Position numbers and translations under genes: made by a program. Below, one piece after another: positions 1 through 7,989 of a stretch of DNA of 15,608 nucleotides (its first letter is position 1; every line of letters starts with the position of its first letter). The stretch is from RGIG4576 sp964606575 (GTDB lineage: Bacteria > Bacteroidota > Bacteroidia > Bacteroidales > Muribaculaceae). The DNA lies in contig CAZSHA010000055.1 of assembly GCA_964606575.1 (NCBI GenBank), positions 1 to 15,608 of the forward strand, read 5' to 3'. A model generated the notes under the pieces. The model worked only from the letters and a program-made list of their open reading frames with translations, did no database searches and had not been told where the DNA came from.

Positions 1-1
1 C

Positions 2-28
2 AATGAACATCGTTCTTGGAAGCGATAA
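2..28 (+). CDS. Possible 3' end of an upstream gene (partial)
   Basis: One plus-strand frame open from the window edge reads NEHRSWKR and stops with TAA at 26-28. Another open frame stops at TGA 39-41. Either could be the tail of a gene immediately upstream of mutL. The fragment is too short to identify, and it could also be non-coding leader. The frame ending at 28 is slightly preferred because its residues are hydrophilic and it leaves a 34-nt A+T-rich gap before mutL. Confidence 0.2.
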   Translation, partial: NEHRSWKR

Positions 29-62
29 TATAATGAGTTGAAAAGATATAGGAACTATATAT

Positions 63-1961
63 ATGAGTGATATTATAAAGTTGCTGCCTGATTCAGTTGC
101 AAATCAGATTGCTGCAGGTGAGGTTATACAGCGTCCCGCATCGGTAATAAAAGAACTTGTTGAAAATTCAATTGATGCAGGTGCTACAGAAATACAAATA
201 GTGCTAAAGGATGCAGGTAGAACTCTTATTCAAGTTATAGATAACGGAAAAGGAATGAGCTCTACCGATGCACGATTAGCTTTTGAAAGACATTCTACTT
301 CAAAAATAAGGAGTGCAGAAGACTTGTTTTCTTTGCATACAATGGGATTTAGGGGTGAAGCACTCGCCTCAATTGCAGCTATATCTCAGTTGGAGTTGCG
401 AACTTGCCGCAAGGAAGACCAAGTAGGCACAAAGATTTGTATATCGGCATCTAAATGTGAGAGTCAAGAGCCTGATGTGTGTCCAGTGGGATGTAATTTT
501 ATAATTAGAAATTTATTTTATAATGTTCCAGCACGTAGAAAATTCCTAAAAAGCAACCAAGTTGAATTAAGTAATATATTAAAGGAGTTTGAAAAACTTG
601 CATTAGTTAATCATAATGTGGATTTTACATTGACACATAATGATACGATTATGCATCAGTTGTTGGGTGGTTCTTTTAAGCGTCGAATTGTTGACTTATT
701 TGGTCGGTCGTTAGAGATGCAACTGATTCCGCTTAATCTAGATACTTCGCTTATAAAAATAGAGGGATTTGTGTCGAAGCCAGAGAATTCACGTCGAAGA
801 AATTTTCTACAATATTTTTTTGTGAACGGTCGCTATATGAGGCATCCATATTTTCATAAGGCGGTTACGTCAAGTTATGAAGAACTGATACCAGATGACT
901 CCCAACCGAATTACTTCTTAAATTTCACTGTTGATCCAGAAAGTATAGATGTAAACATACATCCTACCAAGACTGAAATAAAATTTGAGAATGAAGCTCC
1001 TATATGGCAAATTATTTCAGCCGCTGTAAAAGAAGTATTAGGTAAATTCAGTGTTGTACCATCAATTGATTTTGATGTAGAAGGGGCACCTGAAATACCA
1101 GCTTATACAGCTGGTAAAAATGTGCATAAGCCGAATATTGAAATTGATCCGAGCTATAATCCGTTTGCAAGTCAATCTCCCAAGCAGGGAAACTCATCTT
1201 ATAAAAGTTCAATTCCAAGTTCGTTGAAAAACTGGGACGCGTTATATGATAATTTCACTCGAAGCAAGATAGATAATACGGAAAATTTGCAAGGTGACGA
1301 CGAACTGATTGAAACAGGAGAAAATGAAGATAATTATATTTTATCTTCAATGTTTGGGATGAATGAAGAAAACACTGTTACAGATAGTCCAACGGGTGTT
1401 ATAGGCAACACAATACAAATTAAAGGAAAATATATAGTGTCGCCCATAACTTCAGGATTAATGATAGTTGATCAACATAGGGCACATGTAAAAGTGTTGT
1501 TTGATAAGTATATGAAACAAGTATCAAATAGTGAAATCGTTTCGCAGGGAGTGATGTTTCCGATTATGCTACAATTAAGTGCTTCTCAAAGTGTTATTTT
1601 GGAAGATATTGCAGAAGAAATGAATCATATCGGATTTAATCTTTCGCATTTAAGTGGATATGATTGGACCGTAAACGGAATACCCGTTGGATTGGAGCAT
1701 GCCAATGTGAAAGATGCTGTAATGCAGGTTATTGATGAAGTACAAGATGGCGGTAAAAGTCTTTCTTCAAAAATATATGAAATGATTGCTTTATCTGTTG
1801 CAAAGAGTGGGGCTATACCCTATGGGAAGATTCTAACCGGTGCGGAAGCCGAAAAGCTAATTGAAGATTTGCTCGCATTACCACAACCCAATTATACGCC
1901 AGACGGTAAGAAGGTGATAGCAATCTTAGATGTAGAACATATAGGAAAATTATTACAATAG
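63..1961 (+). CDS. mutL: DNA mismatch repair protein MutL
   Basis: MutL is the ATP-driven matchmaker that couples MutS mismatch recognition to strand removal. The N-terminal GHKL ATPase is intact: ANQIAAGEV at residues 13-21, ELVENS with catalytic E31 and metal-binding N35, DNGKG at 60-64, RHSTSKI at 76-82 and GFRGEAL at 95-101. A low-complexity linker rich in N, S and P covers roughly residues 365-455, followed by a C-terminal dimerisation domain. The C-terminal endonuclease motif is degenerate: DQHRAHVKVLFD at 470-481 lacks both motif glutamates, the usual ACR cysteine is K581, and the usual CPHGRP is TPDGKK at 612-617. It therefore probably does not nick DNA. The length (632 aa) is normal. 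The ATG at 63 fits the family N-terminus. The serine hydrolase gene follows after 15 nt. Confidence 0.97.
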   Translation: MSDIIKLLPDSVANQIAAGEVIQRPASVIKELVENSIDAGATEIQIVLKDAGRTLIQVIDNGKGMSSTDARLAFERHSTSKIRSAEDLFSLHTMGFRGEALASIAAISQLELRTCRKEDQVGTKICISASKCESQEPDVCPVGCNFIIRNLFYNVPARRKFLKSNQVELSNILKEFEKLALVNHNVDFTLTHNDTIMHQLLGGSFKRRIVDLFGRSLEMQLIPLNLDTSLIKIEGFVSKPENSRRRNFLQYFFVNGRYMRHPYFHKAVTSSYEELIPDDSQPNYFLNFTVDPESIDVNIHPTKTEIKFENEAPIWQIISAAVKEVLGKFSVVPSIDFDVEGAPEIPAYTAGKNVHKPNIEIDPSYNPFASQSPKQGNSSYKSSIPSSLKNWDALYDNFTRSKIDNTENLQGDDELIETGENEDNYILSSMFGMNEENTVTDSPTGVIGNTIQIKGKYIVSPITSGLMIVDQHRAHVKVLFDKYMKQVSNSEIVSQGVMFPIMLQLSASQSVILEDIAEEMNHIGFNLSHLSGYDWTVNGIPVGLEHANVKDAVMQVIDEVQDGGKSLSSKIYEMIALSVAKSGAIPYGKILTGAEAEKLIEDLLALPQPNYTPDGKKVIAILDVEHIGKLLQ

Positions 1962-1976
1962 AAAATTGATAAGATT

Positions 1977-3191
1977 ATGAAAAAAATATACGGAAAAATA
2001 TTATTATTAATATTTATCGCATTAGGTTTTGGCAATATGTTTGCAAGTGAAAATGTAATGAATGTAAAACATCGTATAGATTCATTGTTGAATGAGCATT
2101 ATGATGACGATGCTCCTGGATGTGCTTTGTTAATAGCGAAGAATGGAAATATTATATATGAAGGTTCACGAGGAATTGCTGACGTGAAAACCAAAGAGAA
2201 AATTACAGGAAACACAGTGTTTAATATAGCTTCAATCACCAAGCAGTTTACTGCTGTTGGTATTTTGAAACTATATGAGCAAGGAAAATTAGATATAGAA
2301 GACAGTGTATCTAAATATTTCCCTGAATTTAAAAGCAGTATATGGCATAAGGTGAAAATAAAGCATCTAATGAGTCAGTGTTCTGGAGTTCCTGACAAAA
2401 GACCTAGAACCGATAAACACTTCATGTTGTATATTGTAGATAAGCAATGTCTAGAATATATGGTTGATCTGGATGAATTGAGATTTGAACCAGGAACAAA
2501 TTATGATTATAAGAATCCCACCTTTCAAATTCTAGCTGCAATCATAGAACGTGTATCGGGAATGGGGTTTGAGCAGTTTCAATCAGAAATGATTTTCAAA
2601 CCATCAAATATGTCAAATGTGAGATATTATGATTCTGATATAGTAGTATCTAATATGGCGCATGGTTATATTGCTGTGAATGCTGAAGAAAAAAATACAA
2701 TCGATAGTGATTCTCAAAAAGATAGAGATTTATCAGGTGCAGAATATACTGATGAGAAAGGCATAAACTGGAAGGAATTTGATTATGGTGAAGAAACTTT
2801 TTTCGGCACGAAGGCTGATGGCGGAATATATACGTCGGCATATGATTTTTTGAATTGGGAAAAATCATTGACTAATAATAATGTAATATCTGAGCAACTA
2901 AAGTTGGACGCTTATACACCTAGTATTAAAGTTTCAGGTAGCAAATATAGCGGTTATCAGAATCGCCCATATACGAGCTATGGATATGGATGGTTTATTG
3001 ATGACATGCCTTGCCGAGAACGCAAAATATATCATACAGGTGATAATGGTGGATTTCAAGCCTATGCAGCTAAATATTTAGAAAGCGCGGTCAATGTTAT
3101 TATGTTTGAAAATCGAAATGACTTAGACCGTTGGTCCATGCAACTGAAAATTGAGAAAATTCTTATAGAAGAAGGCGTCATTGCTAGATAA
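1977..3191 (+). CDS. Secreted serine hydrolase, beta-lactamase/PBP4*-esterase family
   Basis: This is a beta-lactamase-fold serine hydrolase of the class C / EstB type. An N-terminal signal peptide (basic MKK, then a hydrophobic run to about residue 23, probable cut near FA-SEN) and no lipobox cysteine point to periplasmic export. The catalytic motifs are present: S86-I-T-K89 (SxxK), Y178-K-N180 (YxN) and H353-T-G355 replacing the KTG triad, a variant common in this family. The substrate cannot be told from sequence; members act on peptidoglycan peptides, small esters or D-amino-acid peptides, and true beta-lactamase activity is uncommon. The ATG at 1977 lies 15 nt after mutL and is probably co-transcribed with it, though no functional link is evident. 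The stop codon runs into a long A+T hairpin. Confidence 0.9.
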   Translation: MKKIYGKILLLIFIALGFGNMFASENVMNVKHRIDSLLNEHYDDDAPGCALLIAKNGNIIYEGSRGIADVKTKEKITGNTVFNIASITKQFTAVGILKLYEQGKLDIEDSVSKYFPEFKSSIWHKVKIKHLMSQCSGVPDKRPRTDKHFMLYIVDKQCLEYMVDLDELRFEPGTNYDYKNPTFQILAAIIERVSGMGFEQFQSEMIFKPSNMSNVRYYDSDIVVSNMAHGYIAVNAEEKNTIDSDSQKDRDLSGAEYTDEKGINWKEFDYGEETFFGTKADGGIYTSAYDFLNWEKSLTNNNVISEQLKLDAYTPSIKVSGSKYSGYQNRPYTSYGYGWFIDDMPCRERKIYHTGDNGGFQAYAAKYLESAVNVIMFENRNDLDRWSMQLKIEKILIEEGVIAR

Positions 3192-3224
3192 TTAGTGTTT
3201 TTTTTGATAAAAAGAATACTAATT
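3190..3224 (+). terminator. 16-pair A+T-rich hairpin ending the mutL block
   Basis: The left arm 3190-3205 pairs with the right arm 3209-3224 around a 3-nt GAT loop. I count 16 continuous pairs, two of them G-T. It starts within the stop codon of the serine hydrolase, as expected for a rho-independent terminator, but it has few G-C pairs and no clean T run after it. Its apex contains the TTTG of the next promoter, so it could instead be an operator or act as both. The pairing is seen directly; termination is inferred. Confidence 0.5.
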
Positions 3225-3234
3225 TGTATCTTTG
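3203..3234 (+). promoter_or_regulatory. Bacteroidota-type promoter for the TPR-floA-cstA block
   Basis: A TTTG -33 element (3203-3206), a 20-nt spacer and a TATCTTTG -7 element (3227-3234) match the Bacteroides sigma-ABfr consensus exactly. Transcription would start around 3238-3241, giving a leader of about 12-15 nt to the ATG at 3253. The -33 element sits at the tip of the 3190-3224 inverted repeat. Confidence 0.8.
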
Positions 3235-3252
3235 ATTATAAATTTCATTTGT

Positions 3253-4674
3253 ATGAAGAAGAGTCTGACAATATTACTTAGTTTAATGTTTATTAGCACT
3301 TTCACGCTAGAAGCAAATAATTTAAGTACTGCCCGTAGTTTATATAAGAAAGGCGAGTATGCAAAGGCTTTGCCTATTTTTCAAAAAGAATACAAACGTA
3401 AACCGAAAGATGGTTCTATTAACCATTGGATTGGTGTTTGTTTGTATGAAACAGGTAAACCTGAAGAAGCTATACCATATTTAGAATATGCCGATACTAG
3501 AAAAGTCATAGAATCGTCACACTATTTGGCGAAGATAAACTATAAAGCATATAGATTCCAGGAAGCATACAATAATTATGTTCGCTACGGCGAATTGCTG
3601 ACTGATTCTAAAAAGAAAATGTCAACAAGGGCATCACGTGAATTTCAACGTGTGAAAAATGCTCAGAATATGTTAGACCATGTTGAAAAGATCGTAGTGC
3701 TTGATAGTATCGTAGTAGATAAGGAAGACTTTTTTGAACAATATGAAATTTCTCCTGAAACTGGTTCACTCAACTCTAAGAGTGTATTATCAGTAAGAGC
3801 AAAAAACAATACGGTTGTATTTAAATCACAAAGTGGAGAACGCATGATGTGGGCAATGCCTGATAGTGCGAATGTCATGAGGTTGTGTGAGTCTACAAAA
3901 TTGGTGGACGGAGAATGGGATACCCCACAATATTTAAGTAAAGATTTGAACGATGGTGGCAGCGCAAATTATCCTTTTATGATGCAAGACGGTTCAACTT
4001 TGTATTATGCTTCAAATGGTAATGGTTCAATAGGAGGTTATGATATTTATATTACTCGTCGAGATGCAGAAACTGGTGAATATCTACGTCCACAGAATAT
4101 GGGATTGCCATATAATTCTTTAGCTGACGATTATTTGTTGGTGTTAGACGACATAAGAGGTTTAGGATGGTGGGCTACTGATAGAAATAAAATACTGGGT
4201 AAACTAACAATTTATGTATTTATGCTTACCGACATGCGTGAGAACTATAAAGGTGACGAGCCAAATCTTATAGAATATGCAAAACTATCTAATTTCCGAA
4301 AGACTTGGGGTGAGCAGGATTACTCCAATACGTTAAATGAGAAGTTGGTGATGTCGGAAACTGACAATTTTGAGTCAGACAATGATTTTGTTTTCCATGT
4401 TGGAAAGGGGCTAATATATAAGACTTACGTTGATTTTGATTCTGAGGAAGCATCTGCAAAGATGGATGATTTGATAGAGATGAAGAAAGCTTATGATTCA
4501 ACAGAAAAAACGCTTAAGGCTAGAAGACGTGAGTTCTATTTGGCAAAAAAAGATGAGCGTGTTGAATTGAAGAGAGATATTCTAACATCGGAAAAGTTAA
4601 GAGATAAATTGCGTGCCAATATAATTAAAACAGAAAATGAGATACGCAAATTAGAACAAAATCATAAAGACTAA
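3253..4674 (+). CDS. Secreted TPR / PD40 beta-propeller-like protein
   Basis: The gene encodes an exported protein of 473 aa. Residues 1-21 form a signal peptide (MKKS, then a hydrophobic run). Tetratricopeptide-like helical repeats follow at about 22-115, for example ARSLYKKGEYAKALPIF and a second unit with GKPEEAIPYLEYA. A PD40/WD40-like propeller segment lies at about 180-320, with blade-like ANYPFMMQDGSTLYYASNG at 239-257 and GGYDIYIT at 261-268. The C-terminus (about 405-471) is a charged coiled coil. TPR plus PD40 proteins in Bacteroidota are often periplasmic or envelope-associated scaffolds; the ligand here is unknown. Start choice: an upstream in-frame TTG at 3232 lies inside the -7 promoter box and would not be transcribed, so the ATG at 3253 is used. 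floA follows after 15 nt. Confidence 0.85.
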   Translation: MKKSLTILLSLMFISTFTLEANNLSTARSLYKKGEYAKALPIFQKEYKRKPKDGSINHWIGVCLYETGKPEEAIPYLEYADTRKVIESSHYLAKINYKAYRFQEAYNNYVRYGELLTDSKKKMSTRASREFQRVKNAQNMLDHVEKIVVLDSIVVDKEDFFEQYEISPETGSLNSKSVLSVRAKNNTVVFKSQSGERMMWAMPDSANVMRLCESTKLVDGEWDTPQYLSKDLNDGGSANYPFMMQDGSTLYYASNGNGSIGGYDIYITRRDAETGEYLRPQNMGLPYNSLADDYLLVLDDIRGLGWWATDRNKILGKLTIYVFMLTDMRENYKGDEPNLIEYAKLSNFRKTWGEQDYSNTLNEKLVMSETDNFESDNDFVFHVGKGLIYKTYVDFDSEEASAKMDDLIEMKKAYDSTEKTLKARRREFYLAKKDERVELKRDILTSEKLRDKLRANIIKTENEIRKLEQNHKD

Positions 4675-4689
4675 CTAAAAAATAGAATT

Positions 4690-5655
4690 ATGGAATTTAC
4701 GTTATTTGTATTAGTTGCGATTGCTATTGTCGGATTAAGCGTGTTTTTTTATTATGTTCCTTTCTTTCTATGGATTTCGGCTCGTGTGTCCGGTGTTAAT
4801 ATTTCACTTTTGCAGCTGTTCTTAATGCGTATAAGAAAAGTTCCAGCAAATGTTATTACACAAGCTTTAATAGAAGCACATAAGGCTGGCTTGAGTGAAG
4901 TGACACGTGATGATTTGGAAGCCCATTATTTGGCTGGTGGTAATGTTGTAAAAGTTGTACATGCCTTAGTGTCGGCTGCAAAAGCAAATATAGAACTTGG
5001 CTTTAAAATGGCAACTGCTATTGATTTGGCTGGACGTGATGTTTTCCAAGCAGTACAAATGTCAGTAAACCCTAAAGTTATAGATACACCACCCGTTACG
5101 GCCGTGGCAAAAGACGGTATACAGTTGATTGCAAAGGCAAGAGTGACCGTGAGGGCAAATATACGTCAATTAGTAGGTGGTGCAGGTGAAGATACCGTAT
5201 TAGCACGTGTTGGAGAGGGTATTGTATCTTCGATAGGCTCATCAGAAAGTCATAAGGAGGTATTAGAGAATCCCGATTCAATATCAAAAGTTGTGCTAAG
5301 AAAAGGTTTGGATTCTGGTACTGCATTTGAAATTTTATCTATAGACATTGCTGATATTGATATAGGTAAAAATATAGGTGCTACATTACAAATGGATCAA
5401 GCGCAAGCCGATAAGAATATTGCACAAGCCAAAGCTGAAGAACGTCGTGCTATGGCAATTGCCTTGGAACAGGAAATGAAAGCGAAGGCACAGGAAGCAC
5501 GTGCAAAGGTGATTGAGGCAGAAGCCGATGTGCCAAAGGCTATGGCAGAAGCTTTCAGAAATGGCAATCTTGGAATCATGGATTATTATAAAATGAAAAA
5601 TATGGAGGCAGATACTACTATGAGAGAATCAATAGCGAAGCCTATAAGTAAATAG
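4690..5655 (+). CDS. floA: Flotillin-like protein FloA
   Basis: FloA is a bacterial flotillin (YqfA family) that organises functional membrane microdomains. Residues 4-31 form one long or two short hydrophobic segments that re-enter or span the membrane. The family block RIRKVPANVITQALIEAHKAG follows at about 47-67, then an SPFH/PHB-like domain including ARVTVRANIRQLVGG (150-164) and ARVGEGIVSSIGSS (172-185). An Ala/Glu/Lys-rich coiled coil at about 238-290 contains the EA-type repeats used for oligomerisation. The length (321 aa) is close to the Bacillus homologue of about 330. The ATG at 4690 is 15 nt past the TPR gene. In many bacteria an NfeD-type gene sits beside floA; none is visible in this window. 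Confidence 0.95.
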   Translation: MEFTLFVLVAIAIVGLSVFFYYVPFFLWISARVSGVNISLLQLFLMRIRKVPANVITQALIEAHKAGLSEVTRDDLEAHYLAGGNVVKVVHALVSAAKANIELGFKMATAIDLAGRDVFQAVQMSVNPKVIDTPPVTAVAKDGIQLIAKARVTVRANIRQLVGGAGEDTVLARVGEGIVSSIGSSESHKEVLENPDSISKVVLRKGLDSGTAFEILSIDIADIDIGKNIGATLQMDQAQADKNIAQAKAEERRAMAIALEQEMKAKAQEARAKVIEAEADVPKAMAEAFRNGNLGIMDYYKMKNMEADTTMRESIAKPISK

Positions 5656-5671
5656 TAATTTTAAATTTGTT

Positions 5672-7159
5672 ATGTTTTCGTTTTTAATTGCGTTAGCTGT
5701 ATTAATAGGCGGATATTTTATTTATGGTGCCTTTGTTGAAAAGATTTTAGATATAGATGAGAGCAGGAAGACTCCTGCTTTCACTATGCAAGATGGAGTG
5801 GATTATATACCTATGCCGACATGGAAAGTGTTTTTGATTCAATTCCTGAATATTGCAGGACTTGGACCTATCTTTGGTGCTATAATGGGTATAATGTATG
5901 GTCCATCAGCATTTATTTGGATTTCAATAGGAACGATATTTGGCGGTGCAGTGCATGATTACACTTCAGGAATGTTGTCATTAAAATCTAACGGGGCATC
6001 TTTGCCTGAGGTTGTAGGGGACCAGTTGGGAAATGGTGTTAAACAAGTAATGCGTGGATTTGCTTTGATACTAATGGTTCTTGTTGGTGCTGTATTTGTA
6101 ATCAATCCAGCACAATTGTTGGCAGGATTAACACCTGAATCTCTTGATACTCAATTTTGGATTGCTGTGGTATTTATTTATTATATTTTAGCAACACTAT
6201 TACCCATAGATAAGTTGATAGGCAATTTATATCCAATATTTGGATTTGCCTTGCTTTTTATGGCAGTTGGTATTTTTGCAATATTATTAGGACATATAGA
6301 ATATATCCCAGAATTTACTGATGGCTTGCACAATCGCTATGCATCACCAGAAGAGCATCCAATATTTCCAATGATGTTCGTTTCTATTGCATGTGGGGCG
6401 ATATCAGGATTCCATGCTACACAATCACCGTTGATGGCAAGGTGTATAAAAAATGAACGATTAGGTCGACGAGTATTCTATGGGGCGATGGTTGTAGAGG
6501 GAGTTGTAGCATTGATTTGGGCTGCCGCTGCAATCGCTTATTTTAATGGTAGTTTCTCTGATTTAGCAAACTATTTGGGAAGTAGCAGTGCAGCACCATT
6601 AGTAAATGAGATTTCTGTGACATGGCTTGGTAAGTTTGGTGGCATATTGGCTATATTAGGTGTTATAGCAGCTCCAATTACATCAGGCGATACTGCATTA
6701 AGAACGGCTCGTTTGATTGCTGCTGATTTCTTGCATTATAAACAAAATACTATTATTAGAAGGCTTATTATATCTTTACCGATATTTTTAGCGTCATATT
6801 TAATAATGCAAATTAATTTCCAGGTTCTTTGGAGATATTTCGGCTGGTGTAATCAAGCATTATCAGTGTTTACGCTATGGGCAGTAACAGTATATTTAGC
6901 AAGAAAAAAGAAAATGTATATTATCACGCTTATTCCAGCATTGTTTATGACAATGGTGTGTACAACATATATAATATATGCCCCCGAAGGCTTTACTTTT
7001 GATAATGCGATAGCACGATATATATTAGAATTATATCCACAATTGAGTGCGACTACTATCGAGTATGTGATTTCAATAAGTATCGCAGCTTTAGTAAGTA
7101 TCTTGTTCACGTGCTTATTTTATAAAAAAGTTGCTAAATTAAATGCTAGTGTGAAGTAA
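5672..7159 (+). CDS. cstA: Carbon starvation CstA-family transporter, short form
   Basis: This is a polytopic inner-membrane protein of the CstA/BtsT family, taken to import peptides or pyruvate under carbon limitation. Family signatures are clear: SRKTPAFTMQDGVDY at 31-45, FLNIAGLGPIFGAIMG at 58-73 and GAVHDYTSGMLSLKSNGASLPEV at about 92-114. About a dozen hydrophobic segments follow, with HATQSPLMARC near 250-260 and the SGDTALRTARLIAADF block near 350. It is 495 aa against about 700 for E. coli CstA and BtsT, a compact form that I believe is usual in Bacteroidota. The ATG at 5672 follows floA by 16 nt, and only 3 nt separate it from the next gene, so co-translation is likely. The transported substrate is not determinable from sequence. 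Confidence 0.93.
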   Translation: MFSFLIALAVLIGGYFIYGAFVEKILDIDESRKTPAFTMQDGVDYIPMPTWKVFLIQFLNIAGLGPIFGAIMGIMYGPSAFIWISIGTIFGGAVHDYTSGMLSLKSNGASLPEVVGDQLGNGVKQVMRGFALILMVLVGAVFVINPAQLLAGLTPESLDTQFWIAVVFIYYILATLLPIDKLIGNLYPIFGFALLFMAVGIFAILLGHIEYIPEFTDGLHNRYASPEEHPIFPMMFVSIACGAISGFHATQSPLMARCIKNERLGRRVFYGAMVVEGVVALIWAAAAIAYFNGSFSDLANYLGSSSAAPLVNEISVTWLGKFGGILAILGVIAAPITSGDTALRTARLIAADFLHYKQNTIIRRLIISLPIFLASYLIMQINFQVLWRYFGWCNQALSVFTLWAVTVYLARKKKMYIITLIPALFMTMVCTTYIIYAPEGFTFDNAIARYILELYPQLSATTIEYVISISIAALVSILFTCLFYKKVAKLNASVK

Positions 7160-7162
7160 TAT

Positions 7163-7981
7163 ATGATTGATTTCAGAAACATATTAAATAACACAAATCT
7201 ATATAACTTTCATTCACATACTCAATATTGTGATGGTAGGGCTGATATGGAAGCGTTTGTAAAGGAAGCTATAGCACAAGGATTCCAGCATTTAGGATTT
7301 TCTCCACATTCACCTATTTCATTTGAGTCGCCTTGCAATATGTCGAAAACTGATGTGCCATTGTATTTAAGTGAAATTGAGAGTTTAAAACAGAAGTATA
7401 GTGGAAAAATAAATTTATATACTTCAATGGAAATAGATTATTTGGGCGATTGGGGACCTGCTAACGATTATTTCACAACATTACCTCTCGATTATAGAAT
7501 AGGTTCTGTTCACTTCATTCCATCCTTCGAAGATTCTGATCTATATATTGATATAGATGGGAAATACGAGGACTTTGAGAAAAAAATGAAGCTATATTTT
7601 CGTGAAGATATAAAAGGCGTCGTAGAAAGCTTTTATGGTCAAACTATAAAGATGATAGGAACTGGTGGATTTGATGTGATAGGTCATTTTGACAAGATTG
7701 GATATAATGGAAGTTGCTATTATTCGGAACTTGAGAAAGAGGTTTGGTATAGAACTTTAGTAAGACAAACATTTGACGCAATAATGGATAACAAATACAT
7801 TATTGAAGTAAACACCAAGGCATACGCTCTACATAAGCGTTTCTTTCCAAATGAATGCTATTTCGATTGGCTTAAAGAATACGATGTACCAGTTTTGGTT
7901 AATTCTGATGTGCATTTTCCTGAATTGATAAATGCAGGTAGATTAGAAGCCATAAGTTTATTAAATGTGAAAAAGTTATAA
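7163..7981 (+). CDS. PHP-domain phosphatase, HisJ/histidinol-phosphatase-like
   Basis: The 272-aa protein is a single PHP (polymerase and histidinol phosphatase) domain, a trinuclear-metal phosphoesterase. The metal ligands are all recognisable: H17-S-H19, D24, H49 in SPHSP, E90, H117 in GSVHF, H175 in GHFDK, and D249-V-H251 near the C-terminus. The best match by motif is HisJ/HisK-type histidinol-phosphatase, which makes L-histidinol in histidine synthesis. However, no his genes are nearby, and many Bacteroidota are thought to carry histidinol-phosphatase in HisB, so another phosphorylated substrate is possible. The gene lies between cstA (3 nt) and metA (8 nt) and is surely in the same transcript. 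The ATG at 7163 gives a normal N-terminus before the first metal motif. Confidence 0.85.
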   Translation: MIDFRNILNNTNLYNFHSHTQYCDGRADMEAFVKEAIAQGFQHLGFSPHSPISFESPCNMSKTDVPLYLSEIESLKQKYSGKINLYTSMEIDYLGDWGPANDYFTTLPLDYRIGSVHFIPSFEDSDLYIDIDGKYEDFEKKMKLYFREDIKGVVESFYGQTIKMIGTGGFDVIGHFDKIGYNGSCYYSELEKEVWYRTLVRQTFDAIMDNKYIIEVNTKAYALHKRFFPNECYFDWLKEYDVPVLVNSDVHFPELINAGRLEAISLLNVKKL

Positions 7982-7989
7982 GAAATAAT

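Noticed and set aside
5397..5579. Minus-strand Ala/Ser-rich frame inside floA
   Set aside because: It is the complement of the Ala/Glu/Lys coiled-coil codons of FloA, an expected compositional shadow.
5662..5669. TAAATTTG just before cstA as a promoter -7 box
   Set aside because: There is no TTTG 19-21 nt upstream, and the box ends 2 nt before the ATG, leaving no leader.
7982..7989. SAM or methionine-responsive riboswitch before metA
   Set aside because: Only 8 nt separate metA from the previous gene, and the flanking sequence is coding.
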